A stretch of 64,000 bases of DNA from an uncultured Psychroserpens sp. (GCF_947500255.1 NZ_CANMRL010000005.1:124001-188000); one strand, 5' to 3'. Shown: positions 34,210 to 43,617, counted from the stretch's first letter. The notes: generated by a model from the letters alone, not told the origin. Numbers and translations are program-made.

Positions 34210-34932
34210 ATGAAAAGACAGCTATTTTTTTTCTTATTTACTATATGTACTTGTTCTCTGTTTGCCCAACAACCAGATAAGAACGAGAAGAAAACTATTA
34301 GAATACCTGCTGTTGAAACCAAAAAGAAGGACACTACACCTAAACTTATTATAAAGCCCGAGTCTAAAATTGGAATAACTAAGCCTAAAAAGAATGTTGC
34401 TGGTATTCCAACTGAAAGTAAAGCAGCTATTAATAAATCTAAAAAGGAATTCTCAATGATTCATGATAATGGCTTGAGAAATCCAGGAGAAATTTTTGAA
34501 AAACGTTTTAAGAAAGTAGCTGTAGAGCAAGGTCTAGCTATTGAAACCATGGCCGATGTGTTCTTAGGTGATATCAAAAGCAATGGTGCCTTTGTTAAAA
34601 TTGTTTGTCGTGATCACGAATATCCGGATGGTGATTTGGTTCGTGTATTTGTTAATGACGAAATTATAGTTCCTTCATTATTACTTACTGCTGGTTATAA
34701 AGGTTTTGACGTAGCTTTAACTCCAGGTGTTAATAAAATTGTGTTCTTGGCTTTAAATCAAGGTGATTCTGGTCCTAATACGGCTGAGTTTATCGTATAT
34801 GACGATAATGGAAACTTAGTCTCTTCAAAAAAATGGAATCTTCTAACAGGTGTTAGAGCCACAGTTAATGTGATTAAGCAAAAACCTTTAAACGAAAAAG
34901 AGCCTAAAACTGAAAAGGCTAATAACAATTAA
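34210..34932 (+). CDS. secreted hypothetical protein with Lys/Pro linker
   Basis: Exported protein of 240 aa (ATG 34210; an in-frame GTG at 34207 is less likely). Residues 1-20 form a signal peptide (FFFLFTICTCSLFAQ). Then comes a Lys/Thr/Pro-rich linker to about 75, and a globular domain from about 85 to 225 with a beta-sandwich feel (DGDLVRVFVNDEIIVPS, GVNKIVFLALNQGDSGPN). The latter pattern resembles small carbohydrate-binding or Ig-like domains found in flavobacterial surface proteins; I cannot name the family. Its stop directly abuts the end of the convergent TolC gene. Confidence 0.75.
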   Translation: MKRQLFFFLFTICTCSLFAQQPDKNEKKTIRIPAVETKKKDTTPKLIIKPESKIGITKPKKNVAGIPTESKAAINKSKKEFSMIHDNGLRNPGEIFEKRFKKVAVEQGLAIETMADVFLGDIKSNGAFVKIVCRDHEYPDGDLVRVFVNDEIIVPSLLLTAGYKGFDVALTPGVNKIVFLALNQGDSGPNTAEFIVYDDNGNLVSSKKWNLLTGVRATVNVIKQKPLNEKEPKTEKANNN

Positions 34933-36345
34933 TTAAAGATTTTGAATATCTCTTGATAGACTGTTAAAGAGCTTTGCTTTTGTTTTCAAATATTTATTTT
35001 GCAGTGAAATGGCTTTTAATTGTGAATCAATTAAACTTTTTTCTCGAGAATTAATTAGAAATAAAGAACTTTCTCCAAAACTAAACTTTCGTTCTTCGGC
35101 ATTGAGCATAGTCGTATAATCTAAAACGATGTCATCTATGAGCAAGTTTTGTGTTTGAAATGATTCTAACTCTCTATATAAAGCCAAAACTTTGTTTTGA
35201 ATCGTAATTTTCGCATTATCAATTTCAAATTGTAAATCTTGAAGCTTAGCTTTAGCCAATCTTAAGTCACCTCGTTCTTTTCTTAAAAAGAGAGGGAAGG
35301 CTATGCTAAATCCGCCTTTATATTGGTTCGTATTAAATGATCTTGCAATATCTGGAGTTTCAGTTAAAAAGTTGTATTGTACATCAATTTTTGGCAAAAG
35401 CTTATTTGCTTTAAGTCGCTTATCAACTTCTAATCCTTCATATTTAAATGCTAATGACCGCAATTTTGGATGATTTTCTAATACGAAATCTGTTAGCGGC
35501 AGACCAGAAATTTCTAGAACATCATCAACGGTATTTTCAACAGTTGTATCTGGAATAACACTAGGTTGTATTTCTATGGGAATATCATTATTTAGCCATA
35601 GAAATGTCGATAGTTCTAGCGAGGCCTTCATAAATTTCACTTTGGCCTGTTCTAGACCTAAAGCTCTATTCTTTACTGTTATACCAGCTTCAACAGAATC
35701 TATAGCCGCTTTATCTCCATTTTCAACTCTGCGTTTAACACCTTGAAATCGAATTCTAGCATTTTCTAAAAATTGCTCATAGAGTTTGGTCTCACTGTAC
35801 ATTTGCAACCATTTGAAATAAGCCAATGAGGCATCAAACAAAATTTGGTTAACTAATATCTCTCGATCGGCCTTTGTTTGCTCTCTAAATAATTTAGCCT
35901 TCTTTAAGTCGGCCATTCGTTTGTTAATAAACAGACCTTGCCCTAATGAGGCTGATATGCCAGCGCTGTACAAACCATCATCTGGCAAAGAGTTTTGTAG
36001 GTTTAAAAATGAACCATCTGTTTGCTCAAAATTTCCTTTAAGTTCTATGCCATACCATGTTGGGATCTTAAATGTTGCATTTAACAAATCATAGTATTCT
36101 ATATTTTTAAATTTCTTACGCTCATTATCAACTTCGACTTTTGGGTCAAAACTACCTCGTGCTTTCATTAAGTTGGCTTGCCCAAATTGTAAAGTAAGTT
36201 CGGCTTGTTTTGCTATGGGATGATATTTTTTCACATAGCCTAAATATTCACTAAAACTGAGTATTGTTGGCTCATCATTTTGTGAGAAGCAAAGCGATAC
36301 CATAAAAAGACATAGTACACTAAAATGTTTCGTCATAATGGTCAT
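34933..36345 (-). CDS. TolC-family outer-membrane efflux protein
   Basis: Outer-membrane channel of the TolC/OEP family (470 aa). A signal peptide ends near CFSQ; the rest has the two long helical repeats of the family with internal duplication, e.g. LEQAKVKFMKASLEL and LRLAKAKLQDLQFEID. It forms the exit duct for the ABC/HlyD pair encoded just upstream. The start at 36345 shares one base with the HlyD stop (TAATG), so translation is coupled; an alternative ATG at 36336 would give a slightly shorter signal. Fourth gene of the TetR-ABC-HlyD-TolC operon. Confidence 0.92.
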   Translation of the reverse strand: MTIMTKHFSVLCLFMVSLCFSQNDEPTILSFSEYLGYVKKYHPIAKQAELTLQFGQANLMKARGSFDPKVEVDNERKKFKNIEYYDLLNATFKIPTWYGIELKGNFEQTDGSFLNLQNSLPDDGLYSAGISASLGQGLFINKRMADLKKAKLFREQTKADREILVNQILFDASLAYFKWLQMYSETKLYEQFLENARIRFQGVKRRVENGDKAAIDSVEAGITVKNRALGLEQAKVKFMKASLELSTFLWLNNDIPIEIQPSVIPDTTVENTVDDVLEISGLPLTDFVLENHPKLRSLAFKYEGLEVDKRLKANKLLPKIDVQYNFLTETPDIARSFNTNQYKGGFSIAFPLFLRKERGDLRLAKAKLQDLQFEIDNAKITIQNKVLALYRELESFQTQNLLIDDIVLDYTTMLNAEERKFSFGESSLFLINSREKSLIDSQLKAISLQNKYLKTKAKLFNSLSRDIQNL

Positions 36346-37700
36346 TATTTTTTAGCTGTTTTCGGTTTCGAATCAGTTTCAGGTTGATAATAGTTAGGAG
36401 GGAAACCATTCAGTTTTCGCCATAATTCGAACCAGATAGGCACATCTTCTAATAATGCAATTGTTTTTGCGCCAGAACCAACGCGTATGGCATCTGGCCA
36501 AGGATGGTCATCTTCATCTGGAGCGAGTAAGACTCTAAATTTGCCATTGCTACTTATAAATCGTTCTATAGCTACTACTTTTGCACCATAAGTACCATAG
36601 GATATATTTGGCCAACCACTAAATACAATAGCAGGCCAGCCATCAAACTGTACACGAACTTTTTCGCCTTTGTGAACCAAAGGTAAGTCTATTGGGTCAA
36701 CAAACATTTCTACAGCGATGTCATAATTAGAAGGCATAATACCTACTAACTCTTCTCCTTCTTTAAATGTTTCTCCAATTCCGCCTTTAATGGCTTTGTT
36801 TATAAAACCGTCTTGAGGAGCTCGAATATAATAGAGGTCATTCCTAATTTCATAATTCGTAAAATCACTTTCTAATTTTGTGACTTGAGCTTCAGCATCA
36901 AATTGATTAGACTCTGCTGTGAATTTATCACTCTGCGCTTTAGAGATCTTATCTGCATATTCGGCCTGTACACGATTAATTTCGACTTTGGAATTAATCA
37001 CTTCATTTTTGGCCGCAAGTAATTTGTTTTTCTGAGAGATTAACTTCGCCTGCGATTCTTGAAATTTTGAACGCTTTTCTTCGAGCTCTGTCAAGGATTT
37101 TAGACCTTCATCATATAGTTTTTGTATGGCTCCAATTTGACGCTCAGCTATTCCTAAATTAATTTTTACTGCTTCTAAATCAATACTATCATTCTGTACT
37201 TTTAGTTTTGCTTGCAATAATTTATTTTGAGCTTGCTCTAATTTTAATTTACGCTCTCTACTTAAAGCACTAATTTGGTTGTTAAGCGCATTTACTTTTG
37301 AACCATATGACACAACAGAAGCTTCTTTAGCTTTAATTTGTTGCCCTGTACGATTGACTAGGTTAGGATCAAAATACTCATTTTTTATTTCTGAAATAAA
37401 TAAAATTGTATCCCCTTTTTTTACTTCATCACCTTCTCTTACATACCATTTTTCTATACGTCCTGGAATTGGAGATTGAATAGTTTGTGGTCGCTGATCT
37501 GGCGTTAAAGTAGTTATCTTTCCACGACTATTTATGTTTTGCGTCCATGGTAAAAACATGACAACAATAACGGTAATCGCAAAAGCAATTAAAAAGCGGT
37601 TGAAATGTTTATAATGCCTTTTGTGAAATACTTTTTGTACCGATTTATATGGTGATAAATCAACTTTTTTATTGAGTTTATTATGAGAAATATTTAGCAT
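36345..37700 (-). CDS. HlyD-type membrane fusion protein
   Basis: Periplasmic adaptor (451 aa). It has a short basic cytoplasmic N-terminus, one transmembrane helix (about 36-52), a biotinyl-lipoyl-like hairpin start (SPIPGRIEKWYVREGDEVKKG), long coiled coils between about 105 and 280, the second half of the lipoyl domain (IRAPQDGFINKA), and a beta-barrel domain towards the C-terminus. It bridges the inner-membrane ABC protein and TolC. Spacing to the ABC gene is 12 nt and it overlaps the TolC gene by 1 nt. Confidence 0.93.
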   Translation of the reverse strand: MLNISHNKLNKKVDLSPYKSVQKVFHKRHYKHFNRFLIAFAITVIVVMFLPWTQNINSRGKITTLTPDQRPQTIQSPIPGRIEKWYVREGDEVKKGDTILFISEIKNEYFDPNLVNRTGQQIKAKEASVVSYGSKVNALNNQISALSRERKLKLEQAQNKLLQAKLKVQNDSIDLEAVKINLGIAERQIGAIQKLYDEGLKSLTELEEKRSKFQESQAKLISQKNKLLAAKNEVINSKVEINRVQAEYADKISKAQSDKFTAESNQFDAEAQVTKLESDFTNYEIRNDLYYIRAPQDGFINKAIKGGIGETFKEGEELVGIMPSNYDIAVEMFVDPIDLPLVHKGEKVRVQFDGWPAIVFSGWPNISYGTYGAKVVAIERFISSNGKFRVLLAPDEDDHPWPDAIRVGSGAKTIALLEDVPIWFELWRKLNGFPPNYYQPETDSKPKTAKK

Positions 37701-37712
37701 TGTCTTTCAGGT

Positions 37713-39371
37713 TTAAACAATTTTACCATTTTCTAAATTGATAATTCTTGTGCATTTAGTTTTCCAATCCATGTTATAGCTCACTACTACTAATGCCCAC
37801 GGATTTTGCTTATCTGTTAAGAAATCTATGATTTTTAAGGCTTCAGGCTGATCAAATTGCTCTAAAGGATCTTTAAGTAATAAGAGTTTTGGTTTTTTAA
37901 GTATGCTTCGCGCTAACACAATTTTCTTTGAAACTGTTGACGACAAACGCTTTCCTTCTGGATACAAGATGGTTCTTAAACCATTTGGCTGTGATTTGAC
38001 AAATTCTACCAAGTTTGTTTGTTCTAAAACAGTATTGATTTCCTCTTGGGAGATGGTGTCATCTCCAAAAGTTAAATTATCCCTTATAGAGCCTTCAAAT
38101 GGAGATTCCTCTGCTAGAGATTGGCCTACTAAACTTCTATAATCATTAAGTTTTATACCACTTAAAGCAATATCATTGACATAAATACCTCCTTTAGAAG
38201 GCTTATTAATTCCAGCTATAAGTTTCAATAATGTAGACTTTCCAGAACCATGTGAGCCATGTATTAAAATTCGATCTTTTGGATCGATCTGTAATGAAAT
38301 GTCTTCAATAATTGGGTTTGGTTTTTCAGGGACAGTATAACTCACACGATCCAATTCGACTTTAAGTATTGAATTTTCAGAACTAACAAGGTCTCCGTCT
38401 TGTGATTCTAGTTCTTTGTCAACTACTTGTCCGAGTTTTTCAATTGAAGTAAGTACATCATAAAAAGACTCTAATCCTAAAATTAGTTTTTCAACAGAAT
38501 TAATGACTAATAGAATGATGATTTCTGCCGCAACAAACTGTCCGATATTCATTTCTTGACTTAATACTAGAAAACCTCCAATAACTAATAATCCAGCAGT
38601 AACAAGGACTTTAAAGCCTATAAGCTTTATGAATTGTTGCACAAGAACTTTGAAATGACCTTCTCTGGCGTCTAAATAATCAGAAACTAATTGGTCGTTT
38701 TTGTTAAGGGCTAGATTCGTTTTTCCTGATAATTTGAAACTTAATATAGAGCGTGCTACCTCTTGTATCCAATGTGCTACTTTATACTTTTGTTTAGACT
38801 CATCCAAACTTGTGTCTAGGCCGCGTTGTGCCGAAAACTTAAATACGACGTAGATTAAAAGAATGAGTAAAATCCCATAGATAATGAAAAATGGGTGATA
38901 GAACGACAGTAGCATTAATCCAAAAATGATTTGAAGCAATGCGGCAGGGAAGTCTATCAATATTTTAGACAAACCTTTTTGTACAGTTAGTGTGTCAAAA
39001 AACCTATTCGCCAATTCTGGAGGATAGTAATTACGCAATTCACTCATTTTTATCTTCGGAAATCGATAAGAGAATTCAAATGAAGATCTGGTAAATATTT
39101 TTTGCTGAACGTTTTCTATGATACGCATTTGCATGAGTTGTAAAATTCCTGCAAATGCCACACCTAGCGTAACTAAAATAACTAGTACAATCCATGAGCT
39201 ACTTATTTGAGCTCCTTGTATAAGATTGATGATTGCTTGAATCCCTAATGGTAGTGAAAGGTTCACTAGTCCTGCAAAAATGGCATAATAAAACACCTGC
39301 TTAATATCTTTACGGTCTAGTTTTAAAAGACCTATTAAGCGTTGCCAAGACGTCAATATTGTTTTTGTCAT
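37713..39371 (-). CDS. ABC transporter (membrane plus ATPase domains) with degenerate NBD
   Basis: ABC half-transporter (552 aa): six-helix membrane domain (about 20-300) and a C-terminal ATPase. There is no C39 peptidase domain. Walker A is intact (GSHGSGKST from Gly372), but the rest is altered: LSGGQ is replaced by LSSTVSKK, Walker B plus catalytic Glu read LLLLKDP (Lys500, Asp501 in place of Asp-Glu), and the switch histidine is missing in VVVSYNMDW. A homodimer would be expected to hydrolyse ATP poorly. It overlaps the TetR gene by 4 bp and leads the HlyD/TolC genes, so it is a type-I-secretion-like exporter. Confidence 0.9.
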   Translation of the reverse strand: MTKTILTSWQRLIGLLKLDRKDIKQVFYYAIFAGLVNLSLPLGIQAIINLIQGAQISSSWIVLVILVTLGVAFAGILQLMQMRIIENVQQKIFTRSSFEFSYRFPKIKMSELRNYYPPELANRFFDTLTVQKGLSKILIDFPAALLQIIFGLMLLSFYHPFFIIYGILLILLIYVVFKFSAQRGLDTSLDESKQKYKVAHWIQEVARSILSFKLSGKTNLALNKNDQLVSDYLDAREGHFKVLVQQFIKLIGFKVLVTAGLLVIGGFLVLSQEMNIGQFVAAEIIILLVINSVEKLILGLESFYDVLTSIEKLGQVVDKELESQDGDLVSSENSILKVELDRVSYTVPEKPNPIIEDISLQIDPKDRILIHGSHGSGKSTLLKLIAGINKPSKGGIYVNDIALSGIKLNDYRSLVGQSLAEESPFEGSIRDNLTFGDDTISQEEINTVLEQTNLVEFVKSQPNGLRTILYPEGKRLSSTVSKKIVLARSILKKPKLLLLKDPLEQFDQPEALKIIDFLTDKQNPWALVVVSYNMDWKTKCTRIINLENGKIV

Positions 39372-40048
39372 TTGTTAGTTGTTAAGGCATTAAAAACTAA
39401 ATGTGTAAAATAATCTGAAGGTTGTATTTTATGATCACAATCTGTGAGCGACTTGAAATGATCTTTTAAAAAGTGCTGATGTAAAGCGCCTTCTAAAACA
39501 GTACTAGCAAGACTATGAGGGAATTTATAATCTTTATTAACTCCAATCATCATATCACGTAATCGTATGACAAGTCGTTTATAGATAGAGAAATAACCAT
39601 CTTTATTTTCTTCGTCAACCTCTTTGGTTAAATATGATTTTGAATATTCATTAATGACTACACGACTTAGAACAACTTCATCTATATGTTCAAATGTCGA
39701 ATCTGCTTCTATTGTGCGTGTTAATATATTAATTGCCTTTTCTAATTTTTCATTTGGATTAGACATATTGGCTGTCGAGAACACCAGCTGATATTCTAAC
39801 CATGCCCAATACCAAGATGTTAGGTAGAGTAGCAGTTTATGCTTGCTGTCAAAGTAACGATAGATTGAACTTTCGTTAGAACCAATAGCATGTCCTAGCT
39901 TTTTGAAGGTGAAACTTTCAAAACCAACATCATCAATTAATTTGATGCTATTTGCTATGATACGCTTACCGAGATCTGATGATTGCGGATCCTTTAAATA
40001 GATCTTATCATTGATGTCAATTTTTAAATTTGATAGTAAACTTTTCAT
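39368..40048 (-). CDS. TetR-family transcriptional regulator
   Basis: TetR/AcrR-type repressor (226 aa). The N-terminal HTH is at about 27-73 (ANSIKLIDDVGFESFTFKKL, SNESSIYRYFDSKHKLL), and the rest is a helical ligand-binding domain. It is the first gene of the operon that encodes the ABC exporter, HlyD and TolC proteins, with a 4-bp ATGA overlap, so it probably controls the whole operon in response to the exported compound. A 33-bp quasi-palindrome in its promoter is the likely operator. Confidence 0.92.
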   Translation of the reverse strand: MKSLLSNLKIDINDKIYLKDPQSSDLGKRIIANSIKLIDDVGFESFTFKKLGHAIGSNESSIYRYFDSKHKLLLYLTSWYWAWLEYQLVFSTANMSNPNEKLEKAINILTRTIEADSTFEHIDEVVLSRVVINEYSKSYLTKEVDEENKDGYFSIYKRLVIRLRDMMIGVNKDYKFPHSLASTVLEGALHQHFLKDHFKSLTDCDHKIQPSDYFTHLVFNALTTNK

Positions 40049-40064
40049 TTATTTATAAATTACG

Positions 40065-40098
40065 TGCAAATATAATAGCATTACTATTAATTTTGCAA
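40065..40098 (-). promoter_or_regulatory. TetR operator overlapping its own promoter
   Basis: TGCAAATATAATAG (40065-40078) and CTATTAATTTTGCA (40084-40097) are inverted repeats with 12 of 14 bases paired. Within them the minus strand has TATATTTG (40074-40067, TAnnTTTG) and TTG (40098-40096) at a 21-nt gap. This would let TetR shut off its own operon; the plus strand has TAATTTTG as well. Confidence 0.55.
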
Positions 40099-40158
40099 GT
40101 TTTAACTTTAAGTTAACTTATTTCATATTTACTTTAGATATTCAATTATTACTGCTAT

Positions 40159-40170
40159 CTTTACGTAAAG
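40159..40170. promoter_or_regulatory. palindrome CTTTACGTAAAG upstream of the cold-shock gene
   Basis: Perfect 12-bp palindrome 44 nt before the cold-shock gene start, overlapping a TATCTTTA element. May be an operator or a leader structure. An AGGTG/CACCT inverted repeat follows. Confidence 0.35.
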
Positions 40171-40213
40171 AGGTGTATTGTGCACCTTATAATACTAGAT
40201 TTCAAAATAAAGA

Positions 40214-40672
40214 ATGGCAAAGTCGCAACAGACATTTAACAAAAGTGAAAAAGAAAAAAAACGTTTAAAAAAACGCGAAGAAAAGCGCAAAAAAATGGAA
40301 GCGCGTAAGCTAGAAAAGGAAGAAAAAGGAGGAGAGAGTATTCCGTTTGCTTACGTAGATCAGTTTGGTAATTTAACAGATACACCTCCTGATCCAGCAG
40401 ATAAAATTAAAGTGAAGGCAAAGAACATTGTGCTTGGCGTGCCCAAAAAAGAAGACGTTGAGGAAGAAGAGTACGATCCAATTAGAAAGGGAAAAGTGTC
40501 TTACTTTGATAACTCTAAAGGTTTTGGTTTTATTATCGATACAGAAGATCAGGAAAAATATTTCTGCCACGTGAGTGGATTAATTGATGAGATTCAAGAA
40601 AATGATAAAGTACAGTTTGAATTAGAAAAAGGGAATCGTGGTATGAATGCGGTTCGTGTGAAGTTAATCTAA
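40214..40672 (+). CDS. cold-shock-domain protein with basic N-terminal arm
   Basis: RNA-binding protein (152 aa). The C-terminal 60 residues are a cold-shock domain with RNP1 (SKGFGFI at 101-107) and RNP2 (KYFCHVS at 115-121). Before it lies a 90-residue extension, the first 40 of which are almost all Lys, Glu and Arg (KKRLKKREEKRKK), which probably adds RNA or ribosome contacts. Members with this layout are common in Bacteroidota. It is divergent from the TetR operon and ends in a strong terminator. Role: RNA chaperone, probably in cold or stationary phase. Confidence 0.92.
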   Translation: MAKSQQTFNKSEKEKKRLKKREEKRKKMEARKLEKEEKGGESIPFAYVDQFGNLTDTPPDPADKIKVKAKNIVLGVPKKEDVEEEEYDPIRKGKVSYFDNSKGFGFIIDTEDQEKYFCHVSGLIDEIQENDKVQFELEKGNRGMNAVRVKLI

Positions 40673-40697
40673 TTTGACAGATGTATTATAAAATATT

Positions 40698-40727
40698 AAA
40701 AAGCTAATGATTCTTCATTGGCTTTTT
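40698..40727 (+). terminator. intrinsic terminator after the cold-shock gene
   Basis: Thirteen-base arms (40698-40710 and 40715-40727) pair with one wobble around loop TTCT; the right arm ends in a T-run. It also borders the end of the convergent pseudouridine synthase gene, whose stop starts at 40728. Confidence 0.75.
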
Positions 40728-41300
40728 TTATGGAATAGACATTAGTTTATTAACTTCTCCCATCTCTAGGTTATTTAAAGTGATACCTCCAATCCTTACT
40801 CTTACCAATCGCAATGTAGGAAAGCCTACTTGTGCAGTCATTTTACGTACTTGCCTAAACTTTCCTTCATTAATAGTAATTGAAATCCATGAGGTTTTGC
40901 CATGGCGTTCATCACGAATCTTTTTAACACGTTGAGGAAGATTTGGAGTAGCTTCTAATTTAAAAGCTTTGCAATGTTTCGTTATATATGATTCATTTTT
41001 ATGGGTAATGGTTACACCTTGCTGCAATTCAATTATGGCTTGATTTGTAATGTCTCCATCTACTTGTACGTAATATTCTTTATCGGTTTTTGAGCTGGTA
41101 ATCTCGTAGCTTACTTTTCCATCTGTGGTGAGTAGAAGTAAACCTTCAGAGTCTTTATCTAGTCGTCCAATAGCCATAGTGCCTTCTGGGAAATCGTATA
41201 ATTCTCCTAAGAATTTTTTATTGCGTTCATGCCTAGCATTTGTTTTAAACTGGCTCAAATACCCATAAGGCTTAAAGAGTTTAAAATGGTAATGCTCCAT
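40728..41300 (-). CDS. pseudouridine synthase, RluE/RsuA type
   Basis: RNA pseudouridine synthase (190 aa) of the RsuA family. The catalytic motif GRLDKDSEGLLLLT has Asp48; other family blocks are KEYYVQVDG and RQVRKMTAQVGFPTLRLVR. There is no N-terminal S4 domain, so it resembles the short RluE proteins, which modify 23S rRNA. The exact target base cannot be told. It directly follows topB with a 1-nt gap. Confidence 0.92.
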   Translation of the reverse strand: MEHYHFKLFKPYGYLSQFKTNARHERNKKFLGELYDFPEGTMAIGRLDKDSEGLLLLTTDGKVSYEITSSKTDKEYYVQVDGDITNQAIIELQQGVTITHKNESYITKHCKAFKLEATPNLPQRVKKIRDERHGKTSWISITINEGKFRQVRKMTAQVGFPTLRLVRVRIGGITLNNLEMGEVNKLMSIP

Positions 41301-41301
41301 A

Positions 41302-43617
41302 TTAAATATCTCCTTTTAAAATTGAATACACCAAATCCTTAGTCAGCTGTTTGTCTTTCGCTTTGGAGCGGATAGTATCAAAGGACATTCTAAAATCGCA
41401 GCCCGATTTGTAGGCGCTGCAGCCATAGGCAGTTTTTCCTTTGATAATAGTCCCATTTTGACATTTCGGACATTTAACATCGTCTGATTTTTTCTCATCG
41501 GAAATTTTTATAACTCCTTTCTTGGCTTCTAAAACTAATTTAAAAGATGCATCAAAACGAAGCAAGCCCTCTGAGGTAGCATTATCAGATTTGAATCCTT
41601 TAAGGTTAACAGTGGATCCTTTTTGTAATAAACGGACAAATTGTTTTTCGGAAATCTTTTTTCCATAGATTTTAAAAGGCATTACAAAATCGCAACCCGA
41701 TTTAAAATGACTACAACCATAAGCAGATTTGCCTTTGAGGATATGACCCTTTTTGCATTTAGGACATTGCTCTGAAGTAATACCTGCAGATTTGGTTTGT
41801 TTTGCTGTTGCTTGTCGTTGTTTAATAACAACGGCTTGAGAGATATTGGCACGAGACGATTCTCTGCGGACTTCATACACGAGCTCATCGACCATTTTTT
41901 TCATGTTCTTGATGAACAAACTGGCACTATATTCTCCTTTTTCAATGTCTTTGAGCTGCTTTTCCCAGAGCCCGGTAAGTTCAGCCGATTTCAGTAATTC
42001 ATTTTGAATCGTATCTATAAGCGCTACTCCTGTTACTGTTGGTAAGATTTGCTTTTTATTGCGTTTGATGTACTGACGTTTAAACAGGGTCTCAATTATA
42101 TTGGCGCGTGTTGATGGTCTACCAATACCATTTTCTTTCATTAAATCACGAAGCTCATCATCGTCTACTTGTTTTCCAGCTGTTTCCATAGCACGTAGGA
42201 GAGAGGCTTCGGTAAACTGATTTGGAGGTTTGGTTTGTTTTTCCAAAAATGAAGGTTGGTGAGGTCCTTTTTCGCCTTTTTCAAATGTTGGGAGTATATC
42301 CTTAGGCTGATTGCTAGAGGAAGAAGAGGTTTTTCCGAATTTAAACACGACTTTCCAGCCTTCTTTTAAAATTTCTTTTCCAGTAGTTTTAAAATTGACA
42401 TCATCTGCTTTTCCAATAACAGTTGTATTAGAAACGTCACAGTCTGGATAGAATACAGCTATGAAACGCTTGACAATAATATCATAGACTTGTTGCTGAT
42501 TGTATTGCAGGTTGATTTGGATTCCGGTTGGAATGATCGCATGGTGATCGGTTACTTTTTTATCGTTGAATACCTTTGCCGACTTCTTTATTTTTGTACC
42601 TAAAAGCGATTGGGTCAATTCAGAATAATTAGTCAGTTTCTGAAGTATACCAGGCACTTTTGGATAAATATCTGTTGGTAAAAACGTTGTATCAACCCTT
42701 GGGTAAGTCACTACTTTTTGCTCGTAGAGTTTTTGTACAATCTTTAAAGTTTCATCAGCTGAAAAACCAAATTTAGTATTGCAATACACTTGCAATCCTG
42801 TTAAATCAAAAAGCTTTGGTGCGTATTCTTTACCTTTCTTTTTAGTAATGGAAACAATTTCAAAATCATGCTCCTTGACTTTATTGGCTAAAACTTCACC
42901 ATCGCTCATATTTAGAAAGCGACCTTCCTCATAAGCAAATAAAGTGTCTCGATATAGCGTTTGTAATTCCCAATATGGTTGTGGCTTAAAATTTTCAATT
43001 TCTTTAAAGCGATTTACAACCATGGCTAAGGTTGGTGTTTGTACACGACCAACTGAGAGTACTTGCTTATAACCACCATGTTTTACTGTATACAATCGTG
43101 TTGCATTCATGCCTAAAAGCCAATCACCAATGGCACGAGAAAATCCTGCATAATAAAGATTGTCATAAGTTTCTGAGTCTTTGAGGCTTTCAAAACCTTC
43201 TTTAATAGCTTCTGTTGTTAATGATGAAATCCAAAGGCGCTGCACTTTTCCTTTATAATTGGCTTGGTCTAACACCCAACGTTGAATGAGCTCTCCTTCT
43301 TGACCAGCATCACCACAGTTAATGACAACGTCGGCTTTATCAAAAAGAGATTTTACAATATTAAACTGTTTTTCTATCCCTGAATTGCTCACCACTTTAG
43401 TTTTGAACTTTTCTGGAAGCATTGGCAAGTTATTCAAATCCCAGCTTTTCCAATAGGGCTTATAGTCGTTGGGTTCCATGAGTGTGCATAGATGCCCAAA
43501 CGTATAGGTCACTGCATAGCCATTCCCTTCATAATAGCCATCGCGCTTAGTGTTTGCACCAAGAACTTGTGCTATTTCTCGAGCTACACTAGGCTTTTCG
43601 GCAATACAGACCTTCAT
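41302..43617 (-). CDS. topB: DNA topoisomerase III
   Basis: Type IA topoisomerase (771 aa) of the TopB class. Seen: the N-terminal Toprim (IAEKPSVAREIA, and NCGDAGQEGELIQRW for metal binding), the active-site Tyr305 in TYPRVDTTFL, and RPSTRANIIETLFKRQYI. The C-terminus carries two copies of a zinc/beta module (CPKCKKGH...GCSHFKSGC and CPKCQNGT...GCSAYKSGC). It decatenates single-stranded joints in DNA. Bacteroidota often carry several copies, some on conjugative elements; no other element genes are visible here, so this one looks chromosomal. Confidence 0.95.
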   Translation of the reverse strand: MKVCIAEKPSVAREIAQVLGANTKRDGYYEGNGYAVTYTFGHLCTLMEPNDYKPYWKSWDLNNLPMLPEKFKTKVVSNSGIEKQFNIVKSLFDKADVVINCGDAGQEGELIQRWVLDQANYKGKVQRLWISSLTTEAIKEGFESLKDSETYDNLYYAGFSRAIGDWLLGMNATRLYTVKHGGYKQVLSVGRVQTPTLAMVVNRFKEIENFKPQPYWELQTLYRDTLFAYEEGRFLNMSDGEVLANKVKEHDFEIVSITKKKGKEYAPKLFDLTGLQVYCNTKFGFSADETLKIVQKLYEQKVVTYPRVDTTFLPTDIYPKVPGILQKLTNYSELTQSLLGTKIKKSAKVFNDKKVTDHHAIIPTGIQINLQYNQQQVYDIIVKRFIAVFYPDCDVSNTTVIGKADDVNFKTTGKEILKEGWKVVFKFGKTSSSSSNQPKDILPTFEKGEKGPHQPSFLEKQTKPPNQFTEASLLRAMETAGKQVDDDELRDLMKENGIGRPSTRANIIETLFKRQYIKRNKKQILPTVTGVALIDTIQNELLKSAELTGLWEKQLKDIEKGEYSASLFIKNMKKMVDELVYEVRRESSRANISQAVVIKQRQATAKQTKSAGITSEQCPKCKKGHILKGKSAYGCSHFKSGCDFVMPFKIYGKKISEKQFVRLLQKGSTVNLKGFKSDNATSEGLLRFDASFKLVLEAKKGVIKISDEKKSDDVKCPKCQNGTIIKGKTAYGCSAYKSGCDFRMSFDTIRSKAKDKQLTKDLVYSILKGDI

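Noticed and set aside
41302-43617. topB as a sign of an integrative conjugative element
   Set aside because: No relaxase, tra genes, integrase or attachment repeats are near; the neighbours are ordinary chromosomal genes.
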